A DNA stretch of 64,000 bases from Malania oleifera (GCF_029873635.1 NC_080422.1:9083764-9147763), one strand, 5' to 3'. Positions 12,389 through 24,693 are shown, counted from the stretch's first letter. The notes: generated from the letters alone by a model not told the origin. Made by a program: numbers and translations.

Positions 12389-13327
12389 CTAGGAGTTTAT
12401 TTCAACCCCTGAACTGGAGTATCTTTCAACCCCTTTTTCTAAAGTTTCTTTCAACTTCTTTTTTTGAAGTTTCTTTCAACTTATTTTGGTCACAAACTCT
12501 AGTTCCAATATCATATATACAATTTATAACAAAATCTAGTAATCTGTGCAATTCCAGTATTTTCACAAATTCAGATAATCACATTGGGCTCAAGCCGGTG
12601 CCTTTCCACTCAGTTTACCCCTTTTTGTTTACTGATATAGCTCAGTGTATCACCGACCTCTATTGTCACAAACTCAGTATAACAAAATTGGAACTTTGTT
12701 CCCATAATCAACATCAATAGTATAGAAATTCATACATTTCCTTTTCAACATATGTCACACGAGTTTAGTCCAAAAATCTACCAAATGATAAAATTCAGTA
12801 AACATCATTTAAATGAAAAGGTAAAGGATTTAAGCATCTCCTACTACAATATAAGTGCAAATAAATGATTTTCGTAAAATTTGGAGATCATATGCCAAAA
12901 TCATCGTTTCTACCAAAAATCGTAAAATTGTAAACTGGCATTTTTTCTCGGTAGAATTTAACAAATAAGCAGTTAAATCATACATATGAATATAAAATAG
13001 CTTTTTAGCGGTTTAGTTTTCCAAAAATGTTGTTGTAATCAATTTCCCCGTACCTTAAACTAAAAAAAAAAACTTCATACAAATACGGTCCAAATCGACA
13101 ACCCGGGATCCTCAAAACCTAAAAACCACAGAATATAATTTTACTATATTTTCTACTACTATCCAAATATCCAATCAAAACTGAACTCAGATCCTTACCT
13201 CGATTTTTTGGGAAAATCCAAAAATCTCTGAAACTACAATCCGATCCACTAAGATTGTAGAGTTTCCTCTTCTGATCCACGCAGTACCCTCCGTTTTTGG
13301 AAACGGACGACGAACGGCGAAGAATCT

Positions 13328-13363
<36 letters not shown>

Positions 13364-13654
13364 GAGAGAGTTTGGAAGCAAACTTAGCTTCTAAGCAATT
13401 AAAATGGATATTTATAGGGTCTCTGACCAAGTCCAACTCGTCGACGAGGCGGCGTCTTCGTCGACAAATCCACCACACAGCTCATCGACGAGGCCATCCC
13501 TTCGTCGCTGATTTCAAGTTCTGGATATTTCTCTGATCTGCTTGGTATTTGCTAGTCGACGAGGCTCTGAATTTCGTCGACAAGGATCTGAAGGACTTCA
13601 TCGACGAACGTGACCCTTTGTCGACGAACCTAGCTTATACAGGTTTGGGTTTCT
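12389..13654 (-). repeat. 3' LTR of chromovirus C, promoter-proximal part
   Basis: Its outer end is at 13654 (TGTAGAAACCC on the minus strand), next to the polypurine tract AAAGAGGGGAGAT. A TATA-like TTTATAG on the plus strand near 13410 and the palindrome cluster at 13437-13632 are arranged as in LTR A. A GA microsatellite lies at about 13329-13361. Confidence 0.75.
13437..13632. promoter_or_regulatory. TCGTCGACGA-type palindrome cluster of LTR C
   Basis: About eight copies of CTCGTCGACGAG-like words lie on the upstream side of the minus-strand TATA. The arrangement mirrors the LTR A cluster. Confidence 0.6.
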
Positions 13655-14728
13655 ACAATCTCCCCTCTTTATAAGTATTTCGTCCTCGAAATTTACTAAC
13701 CATTGCTCACATAATCTTTTCTTGCAACATCTCTTTACAAAAGGAGTCAACTGTCACCTACAGAGTGACTTTGGCCCAAATTTCATTACATACCCTCACA
13801 TATGGCGGAAGAATACCGTGGTTACACAAAGGATACATCGGAAGCTTACATATATAACAAGACTCTTCTAAAGATCATAATATTCAACCCATACTATCTA
13901 TACTACTACGTAACTATGTACTATCAAATAACTGCGGGTACTTCTGGCATATTTCAGATTCCAATTCCCATGAAGCTTTTCCACTGTATGGTTACGCCAT
14001 AATACCTTTACGAGAGGTATTTCCTTAGTCTGTAACTATTGCACTTTCCGATCCAATATCTGCACTGGTACTTCCTCATACGATAAGGTATCACTGATCT
14101 CTAGAGGTTCATAACTCAGTACATGGGATGGATCTGGTACGTACTTCCTCAGTATAGACACGTGAAATACATCATGGACTCTAAATAATACTGGAGGTAA
14201 AGCCACTCGATAAGCAACCGAACCTATCATTTCAATGATCTCAAAAGGCTTGATATACTGAGGACTTAGTTTCCCCTTCTTCCCGAACCTCATCACCCCT
14301 TTCATTGGAGCAATTCTTAGGAATACCATATCTCCTACCTCGAATTCCAACTCTTGTCAACGAGTATCAGCATAACTCTTCTGCCGACTCTGAGCTGCTT
14401 TAATGCTTTCCCTAATCAATTCGACCTTTGTAGAGATCTACTGAATTAATTCTGGACCTAATATTTGTCGCTTACCTACCTGATCCCAATGCAACGGAGA
14501 TCGACATCGACGACTATACAAAGCCTCATAAGGTTCCATCTCTATGCTCGCCTGGTAACTATTGTTATATGCAAATTCAACAAGCGGTAGATATCATATC
14601 CAACTATCACCAAAATCCAGTACACAAGCTCGCAACATATCCTCTAACGTCTGAATAGTCCTCTCCGACTGTCCATCCATCTGCGGGTGAAAAAACGTAC
14701 TGAACGTCAATTGCGATCCCAAGGCATC

Positions 14729-16939
14729 TGTTTGCCTTACAAGGTTTAAAATCTTGTTATCTTGTTTTGATGCTAACAAAAAAGTGAAATTTAATGTATT
14801 TGTGTGAGTAATGATATTTCAGGGTTCATATATGTGAAAGTAAGGTCAAAGTGCCCACAAGGATCAAATATGATGGAAGCAAGGTCAAAGTGCTCACAAG
14901 GATCAAATGAAGCTTAAATGAGCCAAGACATGAATTACTTTTTGAAGAACATGAGGACATGAAAAAGTTGTTGAAAGCCAAGGCATATTAAAGTCAAAAG
15001 ATCCAAATAAAGGCAAAGTAAGAAAGCTTAAATAATATGGAAGTTTGAAAAAAAGATGGATTCAATCCAAGGACAAAGCATGAAGACTCAAGAACTTAGA
15101 ATATTAATATTTTAGAAGTCTCATGTAAGTGTTTTAATGTTTAAAATATCGTTTGAAATATTTTGAAGCTCTTAGGTTAACTTCTTAGACCTAGATACTT
15201 TTTAAAATACCTGAATAATATTTTTATAAGGTCAAAAATTATTTTAAAAAGGTTAGAATCATTTTTGGAATAAAGAGCACCAAAAATAATTTTTCCCAAA
15301 TGCTGTCAATTTTTATACAGTCACATTGAGGTGAATTTTTCTCTATCAAACACTCATTATTTTAAATAGTAGTAAACATGGAAGTTGTAGGATTTTTTCT
15401 TAAATTTCTTTTGACACCAATAACACGTAATTTGAAGTTATATAGAAAAAGTTATGGCCAAAACACTGAACCGGAGTCACTGTTTTTAAACACTGTTCAA
15501 CGGGCAGATTTTTAAAATTCTAATGTTTTAAATTATAGCCATTTGAACCTTAAATATTCTAATAAATAGGGAAACTCTTTAAGGAAACTTTTGCAAGTTT
15601 GAAAGCCTATAAATACATGGTTTTGTAAAACAAAATTAATCGAAGAATTGAAAAATCTGTTTTGAGGAGCTGAAAGTACTCTTGTTCTTCCTAAGTTCTC
15701 TTGCTCACTCATTGAAAAATTCTTTTGCTGAGAACTCTGAAGTGCTGATCCTTCTTCCTTTGAATTCCTACTGCTAATCCTCTTCTAAGAAGGATATTGG
15801 TGAATTCTACACTTGAGCTTCATTCTATTTCCTATTGATATTTTACATTTAAGTATATAGTGCTGAAATTGTACTAACTTGCTCTTTGAGAGAGTATACT
15901 TGTACGCAAATTTTATCTTATGTTTCTTGTAGTTCATTGGCGGTCCAAGGTGTTTGGATCGCTGGCTAAGCAAGGGGATATTGCTTAGAGAAGTGGATTC
16001 TAGCCTATGTAAGGAGTGACCGAACGAGGGAATATCGTTTGGAGAAGGCAGACTCTAACCTTAACCAAGGAATGTTGTAATCGGTTTTGTTCCACCCGTT
16101 AATGGAATAGGTTTAGTGAATCCTTTGGTGGTTTTCCAAAGGCGAGGACGTAGGCTGGGTATAAGCCGAACCTCGTAAAAATCTCCGTCTTACTCTCTCT
16201 TTCCTTATTTTTATTTTCAGTACATATTTAAATTGCGTAGATGATTTAAATTGAAAATCAAATATACTATGCATATTTGGAAATCAAGTAAACTTAAAGA
16301 TTAATTTTAATTTGGGTTGCGGAAACCGAAAGGGAGTACGTTGGTGAAGCCATATCTTGCGGAAACCATACGGGAGTATGTTTTTTTGGTTAAACACTCA
16401 AAGATAAATTAACTGAAAGTTTATTTGAGTTTTGAATATTTGGAAAGAGTGATTGAATGTTGTATTGAACATCATATTAAGCAAATCCATATATACAGGG
16501 CTTGATTAAAATTTATATCTAGGGTTGACTACAAAAGCTATATTGTGTTTGTGAAAGGATTGTTGAATATTAAATTACATTCTTCACAAGGTTTTCAAAT
16601 TCATAATCACGGGGCTTATATAAACAAACAAACAATCTCAAGATCTTATATTACCAAAGTGTTGAATACCTTATATCTTGGTTTGGTTGTTTGATGTTTA
16701 ACTTGTACTTGGAAAATAAATTGATTGTTTGGTTTGAAGATTGTGTTTAATTGATTGGTTGTTTAATTGTGTTATTGATTGGATAAAAGAACTAAGTTCT
16801 TGTGTGATTGGTGAAATTAAACAAAAAAGTTAAAGAATTGGTTAAGTGTTTAAAGAAGTTAAGGATTCTTAAAAGAAGTCAAAAGAAATTTTTAAAAGCC
16901 AATTCACCCCCCCCTCTTAGGAAGCTATTCCTAATTTCA
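14729..16939 (+). mobile_element. Solo LTR D (Sirevirus/Copia type)
   Basis: This 2211 bp unit begins TGTTTGCC and ends AATTTCA, flanked by a perfect 5 bp target duplication GCATC (14724-14728 and 16940-16944). No internal region is present, so it is a solo LTR left by LTR-LTR recombination. It has a TATA box (CTATAAATACATGG, about 15608), the GGCGAGGACGTAGGCTG word near 16143 found in the other Sirevirus LTRs here, a repeated GCGGAAACC..GGGAGTA word at about 16320 and 16359, and the C-rich CAATTCACCCCCCCCTCTTA end (about 16901). It is inserted in the integrase region of chromovirus C. Confidence 0.9.
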
Positions 16940-17361
16940 GCATCCTGTAAACTCTTCTAGAAACGAGATGTAAAACGTGGATCCTGATCTGAAACAATAG
17001 ATATAGGGACACCATGGAGTCGTATCACCTCATTCACATAAAGTTCTGCTAGCCTATTCAGAGAGTAGCTGACTTTGATCGGAATGAAATGTGCAGTCTT
17101 CGTCAACCGATCCACTATAACCTATATGGCATTCTGCCCATGCACCACTACAGGTAAACCCGTCACAAAATCCATCGAGACGTGTTCCCACTTCCACTTA
17201 GCGACGTCAAGTGGCTGAAGTGGTCCTGCCGGCCTCTGATGTTCCACTTTAATCTGCTGACATGTCAGGCACAGCTCTATAAATTAGGCGATCTCTCTTT
17301 TCATATTGGACCACCAGAAAGATTCCCTCAAATCCTGGTACATTTTCATACTACCAGGATG

Positions 17362-19149
17362 TGTTAGCCTAACAAGGTTTTTCAATTGATTTTGGTGATA
17401 ACAAACAAAGAACTATTTAACTTGGAAAGGATGAGTTTTTATGTTTCAGGAAATATGGTTCAAGTAAAGCTCAAGTATGGTTCAAGTAAAGCTTAAGTAT
17501 GGTTCAAGTAAAGATCAAGTATGAATCAAGTGTGGGTCAACTAATCAATGATATAAGGAGGAACTAAGACATTTACAGCTAAAGCAAAGAATTTCAAAAG
17601 TCAAATTAAGGAAGATATCAAGCTTGGCATACAAAGTTTTAGGAAATATATTGTAAGTATTTCAAAAGCTAAAATATCATTTGAAATATGTTTTGAAGCT
17701 CTTCCAAGAGATTTTGAGGACTTAAGGACCTATTTAAGTATATTGAATCAAGTCTTGTAAAAATCATAAGGGAGCAAATCAATTTTTAAAGAAAAATATT
17801 TTCTGAAACAGGTTCTTGGCAGATCAGATGACTGAATTTTTTAGTTCAGATGACTGAAGTGACAACTTGAGATGACTGAACTTCATGTTCAGACATCTGA
17901 AGAATTACTTTAGACGTTTGAAGATTAAGTGCAGACGTCTGAAGATTTTATAGATCAAAACAAAAATAGGTAGTAGCAGTTCAGACGTCTGAACTCGCAA
18001 CTTCAGACATCTGAACCTGGTACCTTAGACGTCTAAACCCTCTCTTTAGATGTCTGACCCTGTATCTAGTTCAATTTTTAAAGGGTTTCAGGAACTTCAG
18101 ACATCTAACCTCGAATCCTTAAATATCTGAACACTGTTCAACAGGCAAATTTTTAAAAATCTTATTTTTTAAATTATAGCCGTTTGAACCCCAAATTTTC
18201 TAACAACTTGGGAAACTCTTTAAGGAAACTCTTGCAACAAGGAAACTTGCTTGAAAGCCTATAAATACATGGTTCTTGTAAATAAAAAATACACCAAACA
18301 TTGAAAATCTCTCAAGCTCTCTTGCTTTCAAAATCTCACTTTGATTAATCTCTTGCAAGATGAAAGTATTGTTGTTTTGATACTCTTGCTCATCAATTTC
18401 TGAAGAAAGATTACTGATTTCTCATCTAGAGAAAAGGAATTTGGTGAAATTCTTCTAAAGTTTCAAAAGTGTATTTCTTTCTTGATATTTATCTTTTGAA
18501 GTACATAGTTTCAATTTGTACTAATCAGCTCTTTGTGTGAGCCTCTCTTGTACACCAACTTTTTGATATCTCTTTTGTAGATTTTGGACGATTCTAGGTT
18601 GTTGGATCGTTGACCAAACAAGGGTATATTGTTTGGAGAAGGCAGGCTCTAGCCTTGTCCAAGGAGTGGTTGTAAACGGGCGTTGTTCCACCCGGTAACG
18701 GAACTGCTATAATGGAACCCTTCGGTGTTTTTCCAAGGGCGAGGAAGTAGGCTGTGTTGAAGCTAAACATCGTAACAAATCTCGTGTCTTTCTCTCTGCT
18801 TTACTTTATATTTCGTACTTGCTGTTGTTGTGTGATTTAAAGTGCAGGTTGAAGGTTTCAAAAGTTAGACATAAACAAAGACTCTTGATATTTAGAAAGT
18901 ACGTTTTAATTAACCGTTTGCAGAAACCCAAAAAGGAGTACATTGGTTAATCTGCGGAAATCTTGATCAAGAGAACTACATACGAAGAGGTTACTCAAAG
19001 AAGGTGGTAAACAATCACAGGGAAATTGATAAAAGTACTAATATTCTTGGTTGAGTGGTTGAATTGTTTTGATTTCATTAATTGGCTTGTGAATTTAAAT
19101 TTCAGTATTTTCAAGTATGATTATCATATATTAATTGTGTTTTTATGCA
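17362..19149 (+). repeat. Truncated Sirevirus LTR E
   Basis: It starts TGTTAGCCTAACAAGG and follows the LTR D layout: U3, motif cluster (17825-18132), TATA (CTATAAATACATGG, about 18257), GGGCGAGGAAGTAGGCTG near 18737, GCGGAAA word near 18951. The characteristic C-rich 3' end is missing, and it is replaced by gag sequence of element F in the opposite direction. The right boundary is approximate. Confidence 0.7.
17825..18132. promoter_or_regulatory. Cluster of TTCAGACGTCTGAA palindromes in LTR E
   Basis: About a dozen copies of TTCAGACGTCTGAA or near variants (AGATGACTGAA, TCAGACATCTGAA) are spaced roughly 20-35 bp and end about 120 bp before the TATA box. The best copies are perfect 14 bp palindromes. 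Confidence 0.7.
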
Positions 19150-19482
19150 GTAAGGTATTCATGGCATCAAAATTTACCTGCACTAAGTTTTTATCATCAT
19201 CATTCAGTTCACACTCAGATTTAGGAACATCAGTATACCCAGTAGATTTCATAGGTATACAATCACCCTGATCAATGACTTTCCAAAATTTCTAATTTAA
19301 GGCTTTCACATACACAGTCATTCTGAATTTTCATACAACATAGTTGTCACCATAAAATACTAGTGGGTGTGTGACCAATCTACCCTCACATGAAGGGGAT
19401 GCACTAACACGAGCCATCATGATCTTTTAATAAATGACGTTTACGTCTAAGTTGCAAGGCTCTGATACCAATTATTAGTTTT

Positions 19483-21444
19483 TGTGCAACCCCAAGAGGG
19501 GGGTGAATTGGGTATTTAAAATTTGTTGCCTAGGTTTACTGGTTTTATCAACAATGTAGTATAGCCTAGGGTCAATCCATGCAATCAACAAATAGACATA
19601 CACGTGCAATAAAAGTTAAGTTCGAAAAGAAAATAATACACGCAATATTTTATCGAGGTTCGGCCAAATTGCCTACGCCCCCACCTTGGCTACACCAGCA
19701 CAAGGATTCCACTAAAGCTCACTTAACGGGTGGAGCGGCACCGGTTACAACCACGTCAATTCAAGGGGCTAACCTCAATCAACATGCCTTAACAGAATGG
19801 CGCGCCTAGCTTTCCTCACCGGGTCTAAGTCATTCCGGAACTATTCAACAGTGCTAGTCTCCCTCTTCAAGCCTATGCCTGGAATACAACCAATGTGTAT
19901 AAAATTTGTACACAGAAATACGCTTCTACACAAGTAGATATGTGCACCAATACAGCTCAATCAATATTGCAAGCATGAATGATATGTAAATATACTTAAT
20001 GCTCTTATGTGTGCTAAACACTCAATCGATTATAGATTATCAGTTCAGACCTAAAGTGTATATCAAATTAAGATTTGAAACACAACATGTAAATGATACA
20101 AAATTAGATCAGTGTTTCAAATATGCTAAGCAAGTTGATTCAAACAATCTCAATAAGATATTTCAATATGCAAAGTACAATGGAGTTGTTTGAAAAACTA
20201 GCTTTTGAAAATGATTTTTGCACACAAAAATATAGGTTTGGGTATCTTGTAATGACAAAGCAAGAACCACAACCCTCAAAATCTTTCCTAACAAGATTTA
20301 TCAAATGAAATCGGTGGAAGAACTTTAACGCTAAACTCTCAAAGAAAATCAATCAAGCAATAATATAAGTGAGAGTTCTAACTAGTAAGATTAAGCACAT
20401 TGGAGTTGGAAATACTCACAACACTTAAAAGATCAAGAAATATGGAGTGTATGAGTGTTTTGGAGTAGTATAGGCTAAACTAGGGTTTTGGAAATTGAGA
20501 GAATTTTTACCTTAATCAAAGTGTTAATCCTTGCTAATTATGACAAATGAATGAGTATTTATAGGCAAGGAGGATTTTTTTACCATTGGGGACGCAATGG
20601 GTATAATTAAATTTGTTTCAAAAACGATTGAGAAAATTAACCTAGTTTACCTCATTAAAAAATCAGTAACAAATATTTTAACCCGCGAGGTTCGGGTGCC
20701 CGGCCAGAGGTTTGGGTGCCTGAATAGACTCAGTCAAAAATCAAATTTGTAGTGGTTCGGGTGCCCGAAGAGTGAGTTGGTCGGCTGAACAAAATTCAGT
20801 AGCATTTGTTCGTTAGTTCGAGTACCCAGTTCAAAGTTCGATTAACCGAACTGACCAATTCGGTCACCCGAGCCCATTTTGAATGTGATCGTTCGGGTGC
20901 TCGAGCTGTTGAAAAGGAACCTGACATAAGTTCGGGTACTCGAGGAAGATACATTCAAAAGTGGTTCAAGTGCCTGAATCACTAAGTCAACATATTCGCT
21001 TGTTCGGTCGCTCGAGCCATTTTACACGGCATAGGTTCGGTCGCCTGAACCCTCTCAATATTTTTCATTAAGTTCATTTTTATCCTGAATTGATTCCCCT
21101 CATATAATAAGTGATGTTGGGGGACTTGTGTACTAAATGTAGGTACCTAAGGTCCAACTAGGGTCTGTCATGAGCAGACTTACCTACCATGCATGTTGCA
21201 AATTATTACAAGCCGCAAGGTGTATAGTCTATAATAATTATATCCCAGAATGAAGAAATTAAATAATAATTACAAAGACAACACATATTTTTTCATTCAT
21301 CGGAACGAATACCGCATGCCATCATGGTATATCTTTTAGTCCGAATACATGTGTACAGTGAACCTGCATGTAAGTCTTAGTACAATCATTAGTATCAAGA
21401 GTATTTGTCATAATCAAAACTGAGTGTGACCTACTAGGTCAACA
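19483..21444 (-). repeat. 5' LTR of Sirevirus F
   Basis: The LTR is 1962 bp. Its 3' end (minus sense) carries the C-rich CAATTCACCCCCC tract near 19500. The U3 motif cluster is at 20690-21050. Sequence at about 21105-21215 matches the U3 of LTRs G and H (words around GGTC..CTGAG and TTATTACA), and it ends GGTCAACA at 21444 by analogy with LTR H. Confidence 0.65.
20690..21050. promoter_or_regulatory. Cluster of TTCGGGTGCCCGAA-type palindromes in LTR F
   Basis: About twelve copies of a motif near GTTCGGGTGCCCGAAC lie in 360 bp, upstream of the minus-strand TATA (plus-strand GTATTTATAGG, about 20556). Centres vary, while the outer TTCGG..CCGAA arms are kept. Confidence 0.65.
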
Positions 21445-21606
21445 TTTATCCTCCGCCAAAAGTGAGGGCATATTAATAAATAATAGGAGGTGCTGCCCTC
21501 TTTTTAAAAAATAAAAATAAAAAATTTCATGTTTAACGTTTTCGACATAAAAGTCTCAAACTCTAATTAATGTATAGGTAACTGCAATTAGAAATGTGAT
21601 TATTTT

Positions 21607-21637
<31 letters not shown>

Positions 21638-22449
21638 TTTCAAAGGGATCAAAAAATAAATAAATATTTCTGAGAATTAAAATAACATATTTAAGTATTA
21701 GGTATACTACCATTCACTACATCTACTTGAAGTCTTGAGTGATAAAATCTCATAAAGTTTTAGAAAAATTTGAGAGACAGATTAAATTTGCATACACTTA
21801 ATATATTGTAGGACTAACGAAAATATATTTAAAAAATAAATTTTAATTCATGTATCAATTATTTAAATTGAGAATTTTATTTTTATTTTTTCAAAGGATT
21901 CAAAAAAATAAATAGTTTTGAAGTAGTGAATTAAAACTATTGAAAAGTAGAATATACTAATGTTGATGGATGATACAATATAACCCTTTTTAGGAAAAAA
22001 AATAAAAATAAAAAGCTTGTAATTTTATTGAAAGAACATAAAGTTTGATATATTATGAGTCCATGAGTAAGAATAATATTTTTTAAAAAAGAAAAATAAC
22101 AAAAGAGGAGGGAGGCACAACACGTGAAAGTGTTTTAAAGCTAAATCCAAGATAAGACTCTCCCTAATAAATACCAGGCATAGAAAAGATAAATTTGAGT
22201 GTTGCACCGCAATCTTTTCCAATTCATTATATTTGTCCATAAAATGATAATAGTTTAATTAAACCAAAACAATATTCTGAAGAAAATAGCCTCATAATAT
22301 AAGCAAGGTGGTGAAAAAAAAAACCCTGAAATATTATTTTTCAGTGATTTGATGTTTAAATTTATTAGTCAATTTTATATTTTAACATAATTTAGATCTT
22401 TCAACCTTACAGTCTCACTCCTACTATAATACACAAATTATTTATAGCT

Positions 22450-22486
<37 letters not shown>

Positions 22487-22696
22487 TGGTGGTGGTAGTA
22501 GTAATAGTAGTGTTAGTGTTACAAGGTACCATTTGTAAAGTTTTGTTGATAATGAAAAGATTCATGACACATTTTATGTAAAAAAAAAAAATTAAGAGTT
22601 AATTGGTCTTGAATAATTAAAAGAAAAAACTTGTAGTATCCACGATGCATAATATTTGTCAATAAAAAAAATTCAATTTGTCCCCTTTGTAGCATA

Positions 22697-22739
<43 letters not shown>

Positions 22740-22798
22740 TTATCTCCCTTGGGAATTTAATATAATTCTTTAATTGGCCGCTCTTAATAGCAATGAAC
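21445..22798. other. AT-rich intergenic DNA upstream of the broken dirigent gene
   Basis: No gene or element is recognised. It holds three microsatellites: TTC (21605-21636), AAT (22451-22485) and CT (22701-22737). The last ends about 60 bp before the RY motif of the dirigent promoter. Confidence 0.6.
22701..22737. repeat. CT microsatellite in dirigent promoter region
   Basis: A pure CT run of about 37 bp, roughly 95 bp upstream of the CATGCATG motif and 130 bp upstream of the TATA box. Confidence 0.9.
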
Positions 22799-22838
22799 CA
22801 TGCATGCCGAATCCATATGGCTCACCTCCTTATATAAG
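22799..22838 (+). promoter_or_regulatory. Core promoter of the broken dirigent gene: RY motif and TATA box
   Basis: CATGCATG (22799-22806) is the RY element bound by B3-domain regulators of the ABI3/FUS3 type. TATATAAG (22831-22838) lies 90 bp before the ATG. The intact paralogue has a matching CTTATATAAGG box, so the two promoters share a core. Seed-type expression is only an inference from the RY word. Confidence 0.6.
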
Positions 22839-22927
22839 AAGCGAAAACAGTGCTAATACATGCACACTTCTCCTCCTCCACCACCACCTCCTCCTGCTCC
22901 TCCTCCTTCTTCTTGTGATAATTGAAA

Positions 22928-23827
22928 ATGGGAGCTACAGAAAATTCCAACATTATCACAACCCTTCATCTGTTCTTCATCTTCCTTTCTCGGTGTTCAG
23001 TCTCCTCCCAAGGCAAGTCCTTGGGCCAAAAGCAGCAGCGGAAGCCATGCAATACCTTGACTTTCATTTTGTACAACGGCTCCAATGCTGGGAATGCGAC
23101 TTCGGTGATCGTGGCGGCGCCGGAGGGTGGCAACCTCACGAAGCTGGCAGCGCAGTTCCATTTCGGGAACATTGTGGTGTTCGACAACCCATTGACGAAG
23201 AACAACGATACGACGGCGGAGCAGGTGGGAAGGGCGCAGGGGTTCTGCCTGCAGCTCATGGGGACCGACCCCATCCTGATGAAAAGCAGGAATTTGTCGG
23301 TGGTGGGGGGCACCGGCGACTTCGTCATGACCAAGGGAATTGTTGTTGGGCTTTTGTGGAGTTTAGTTACGTTAAATGGGGATGATGACCCGACCTTTTT
23401 TTAATGAGAGATTTATATCCTAAGGCTTAGTCCATGGAGTTAAGGCTTGGGTTGTTTTGTAACTCGTTCGGAACCCTGTCTGCAACATATAAAATCATTA
23501 TTTTTGAGTGATTAGGGTTAAGCGGTCGCACTTGCGAGAGAGCGAGAGGGAGAGCATTGTATCGCCGTACTCTTTGTGTTTTCTTCCTGGTAATAGTGAA
23601 ATTCCTGCAACTCCGTGGACATAGGCAAAATTGCCGAACCACGTAAATACTGTCTTGTGCGTGAAATTGATTTTTCTTTAGCGTGTATTCTTTCTCTATT
23701 TTGTTTCTCACAGGTTTCGAGAATTTGTTCTTAATTCCCAACAATTGCTACTCTCAGGATAGATTCGGTTGAGTGGGGGTTGTCCTTTCGGTTGCTGATT
23801 GACATCAAGCTTTATGAGTGTTGGTGA
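22928..23827 (+). pseudogene. Dirigent protein pseudogene (DIR-a type) split by a solo LTR
   Basis: The ATG opens MGATENSN, a hydrophobic signal-like stretch at residues 11-20, then a dirigent domain: conserved Cys41, NATS glycosylation site (N56), VVFDNPLT, VGRAQG, VVGGTGDF. Against the intact paralogue at 40083-40655 it lacks three residues including the catalytic HD pair after the Cys, and about 26 residues between GRAQG and the TDP segment. A 400 bp solo LTR follows the KGI codons, so the frame ends inside it at 23404. The original C terminus resumes after the LTR at about 23744 and ends IKLYECW with TGA at 23825-23827, exactly as in the paralogue. Known role of the family: extracellular stereoselective coupling of monolignol radicals. 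Function here has almost certainly been lost. The gene symbol is left open. Confidence 0.88.
23344..23743 (+). mobile_element. Copia-type solo LTR inside the dirigent pseudogene
   Basis: The 400 bp unit starts TGTTGGG and ends CCCAACA, flanked by ATTGT (23339-23343) and ATTGC (23744-23748), a 5 bp target duplication with one difference. It contains a TATA-like ATATAAAATC near 23489, a GAGAGAGCGAGAGGGAGAG leader, and the TAGTGAAATTCCTGC..CCGAACCACGTAA string typical of a common plant Copia LTR family. It has no internal region. The single target mismatch indicates some age. Confidence 0.88.
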
Positions 23828-24089
23828 TTAATTAGTTGAGAAGATGATTCCGAATCCATGATTAGAATTAGAATTATCTTAATTTGGAGTATGCATGATG
23901 AGTTTAATTAGTGTTAGGGTTCGGAGTAGCATGGGGGAGAGGGTGTGGGTTTGGTTGGTGCTTTGGATATGACTAAATGTCGTTTTTCACCTTTCAAAAA
24001 TAAATCACGAGTGAAGTGTCAATTGTGCAATCTAATAGCTTATGTATCCAATCTAATATAAAATATATTAGATATGACTCCGGTGTTTA
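23828..24089. other. Dirigent pseudogene 3' flank
   Basis: AT-rich sequence with no feature I can assign. Confidence 0.5.
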
Positions 24090-24693
24090 TTGAGTGGATG
24101 ATAGGTGCTTATATATATGGTTGGGTCTAAGATCCAATAGACTTCAGCTTTTGGGTCAAGTTGGTGTTCACTCATGTGTATCAAAACTACTCATGGACCC
24201 CTCTGACACTAACAAATAGTATCAGAACCAATGGTTTGTAACTCTAGGTGAGGGACATAATAAAAGTTGAGATGTGAAGCTAATTTTCAGGATACATGTG
24301 CTAACAGTTGGATGACCAAGTATGTGACAGAAGCTAATAAAGATTACCTAGGCTTAGAATATGGATCCAAATAAGATCAAGACGTGGGAGTTGGAATGTA
24401 ATCCAAGGCACGTAAGACATGGTGGTAAGGCCCACTTGAGCAACTGTTGGAGAATTGAGCTTACTCCCATGAGGGAGATAATTCTAATTCAAGGGGGAGT
24501 AAATAGAACTCATAAGTGAGGGGGAGATGTTGAGAATTTTACTTATGAGTTTGTCCTATATTAAAAAAATTGAATAGATGATGGGTGTTTATTTATACGG
24601 TTGGGTTCAAAACCCAATAGACTTAAACTTTTGAGTCAAGTTGGTGTTCACTCATGTGAATCAAAATTATCAAGGACACCTGCAACCCTCACA
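24090..24693 (+). mobile_element. TRIM-like element 1 (short LTR element without coding capacity)
   Basis: The 3' LTR (24528-24693, TGTTGAGAATTTTAC...CTCACA, 166 bp) follows a polypurine tract AGTGAGGGGGAGA. A related sequence at about 24093-24214 (shared words TTGGGTC, CAATAGACTT, GTTGGTGTTCACTCATGTG) is the 5' LTR, partly lost at its left side. It is followed by a primer-site-like ATAGTATCAGAACCA at about 24216. The internal region is about 310 bp and non-coding. Length and structure fit a terminal-repeat retrotransposon in miniature. Confidence 0.7.

Larger units (their letters stand above)
9585..17361 (-). mobile_element. Chromovirus C (Del/Tekay type), minus strand, broken and truncated
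   Basis: Reading right to left there is integrase sequence (about 16945-17361, then 14036-14728), a polypurine tract at about 13655-13672, and a 3' LTR (12389-13654 plus 9585-10372). The integrase C-terminal portion around 14036-14350 has a GPY-type module (KGKLSPQYIKPFEI) and ends DRKVQ, as in elements A and K. Three insertions interrupt it: solo LTR B in its LTR, solo LTR D in the integrase, and LTR E, beyond which no more of C is found. Gag, protease and RT are not present in the window. It sits directly after the coding end of A, so it probably inserted into A's 3' region. Confidence 0.75.
19150..21444 (-). mobile_element. Sirevirus F remnant: 5' LTR, primer site and gag start
   Basis: Reading right to left there is the 5' LTR (21444 to 19483), a primer site (plus-strand CTCTGATACCAATTA near 19460-19474) and the start of gag near 19413, whose N terminus resembles MARVSASPSCEGR. 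Only the first part of gag is present before the sequence meets LTR E. It is a broken fossil with no pol. Confidence 0.7.

Noticed and set aside
22966-23334. A 122-residue minus-strand open frame
   Set aside because: Antisense shadow of the dirigent pseudogene.
22774-23385. A 203-residue plus-strand open frame overlapping the dirigent pseudogene
   Set aside because: It is in another frame from the recognisable dirigent domain and its residues match no family; it is open by chance in a GC-richer stretch.
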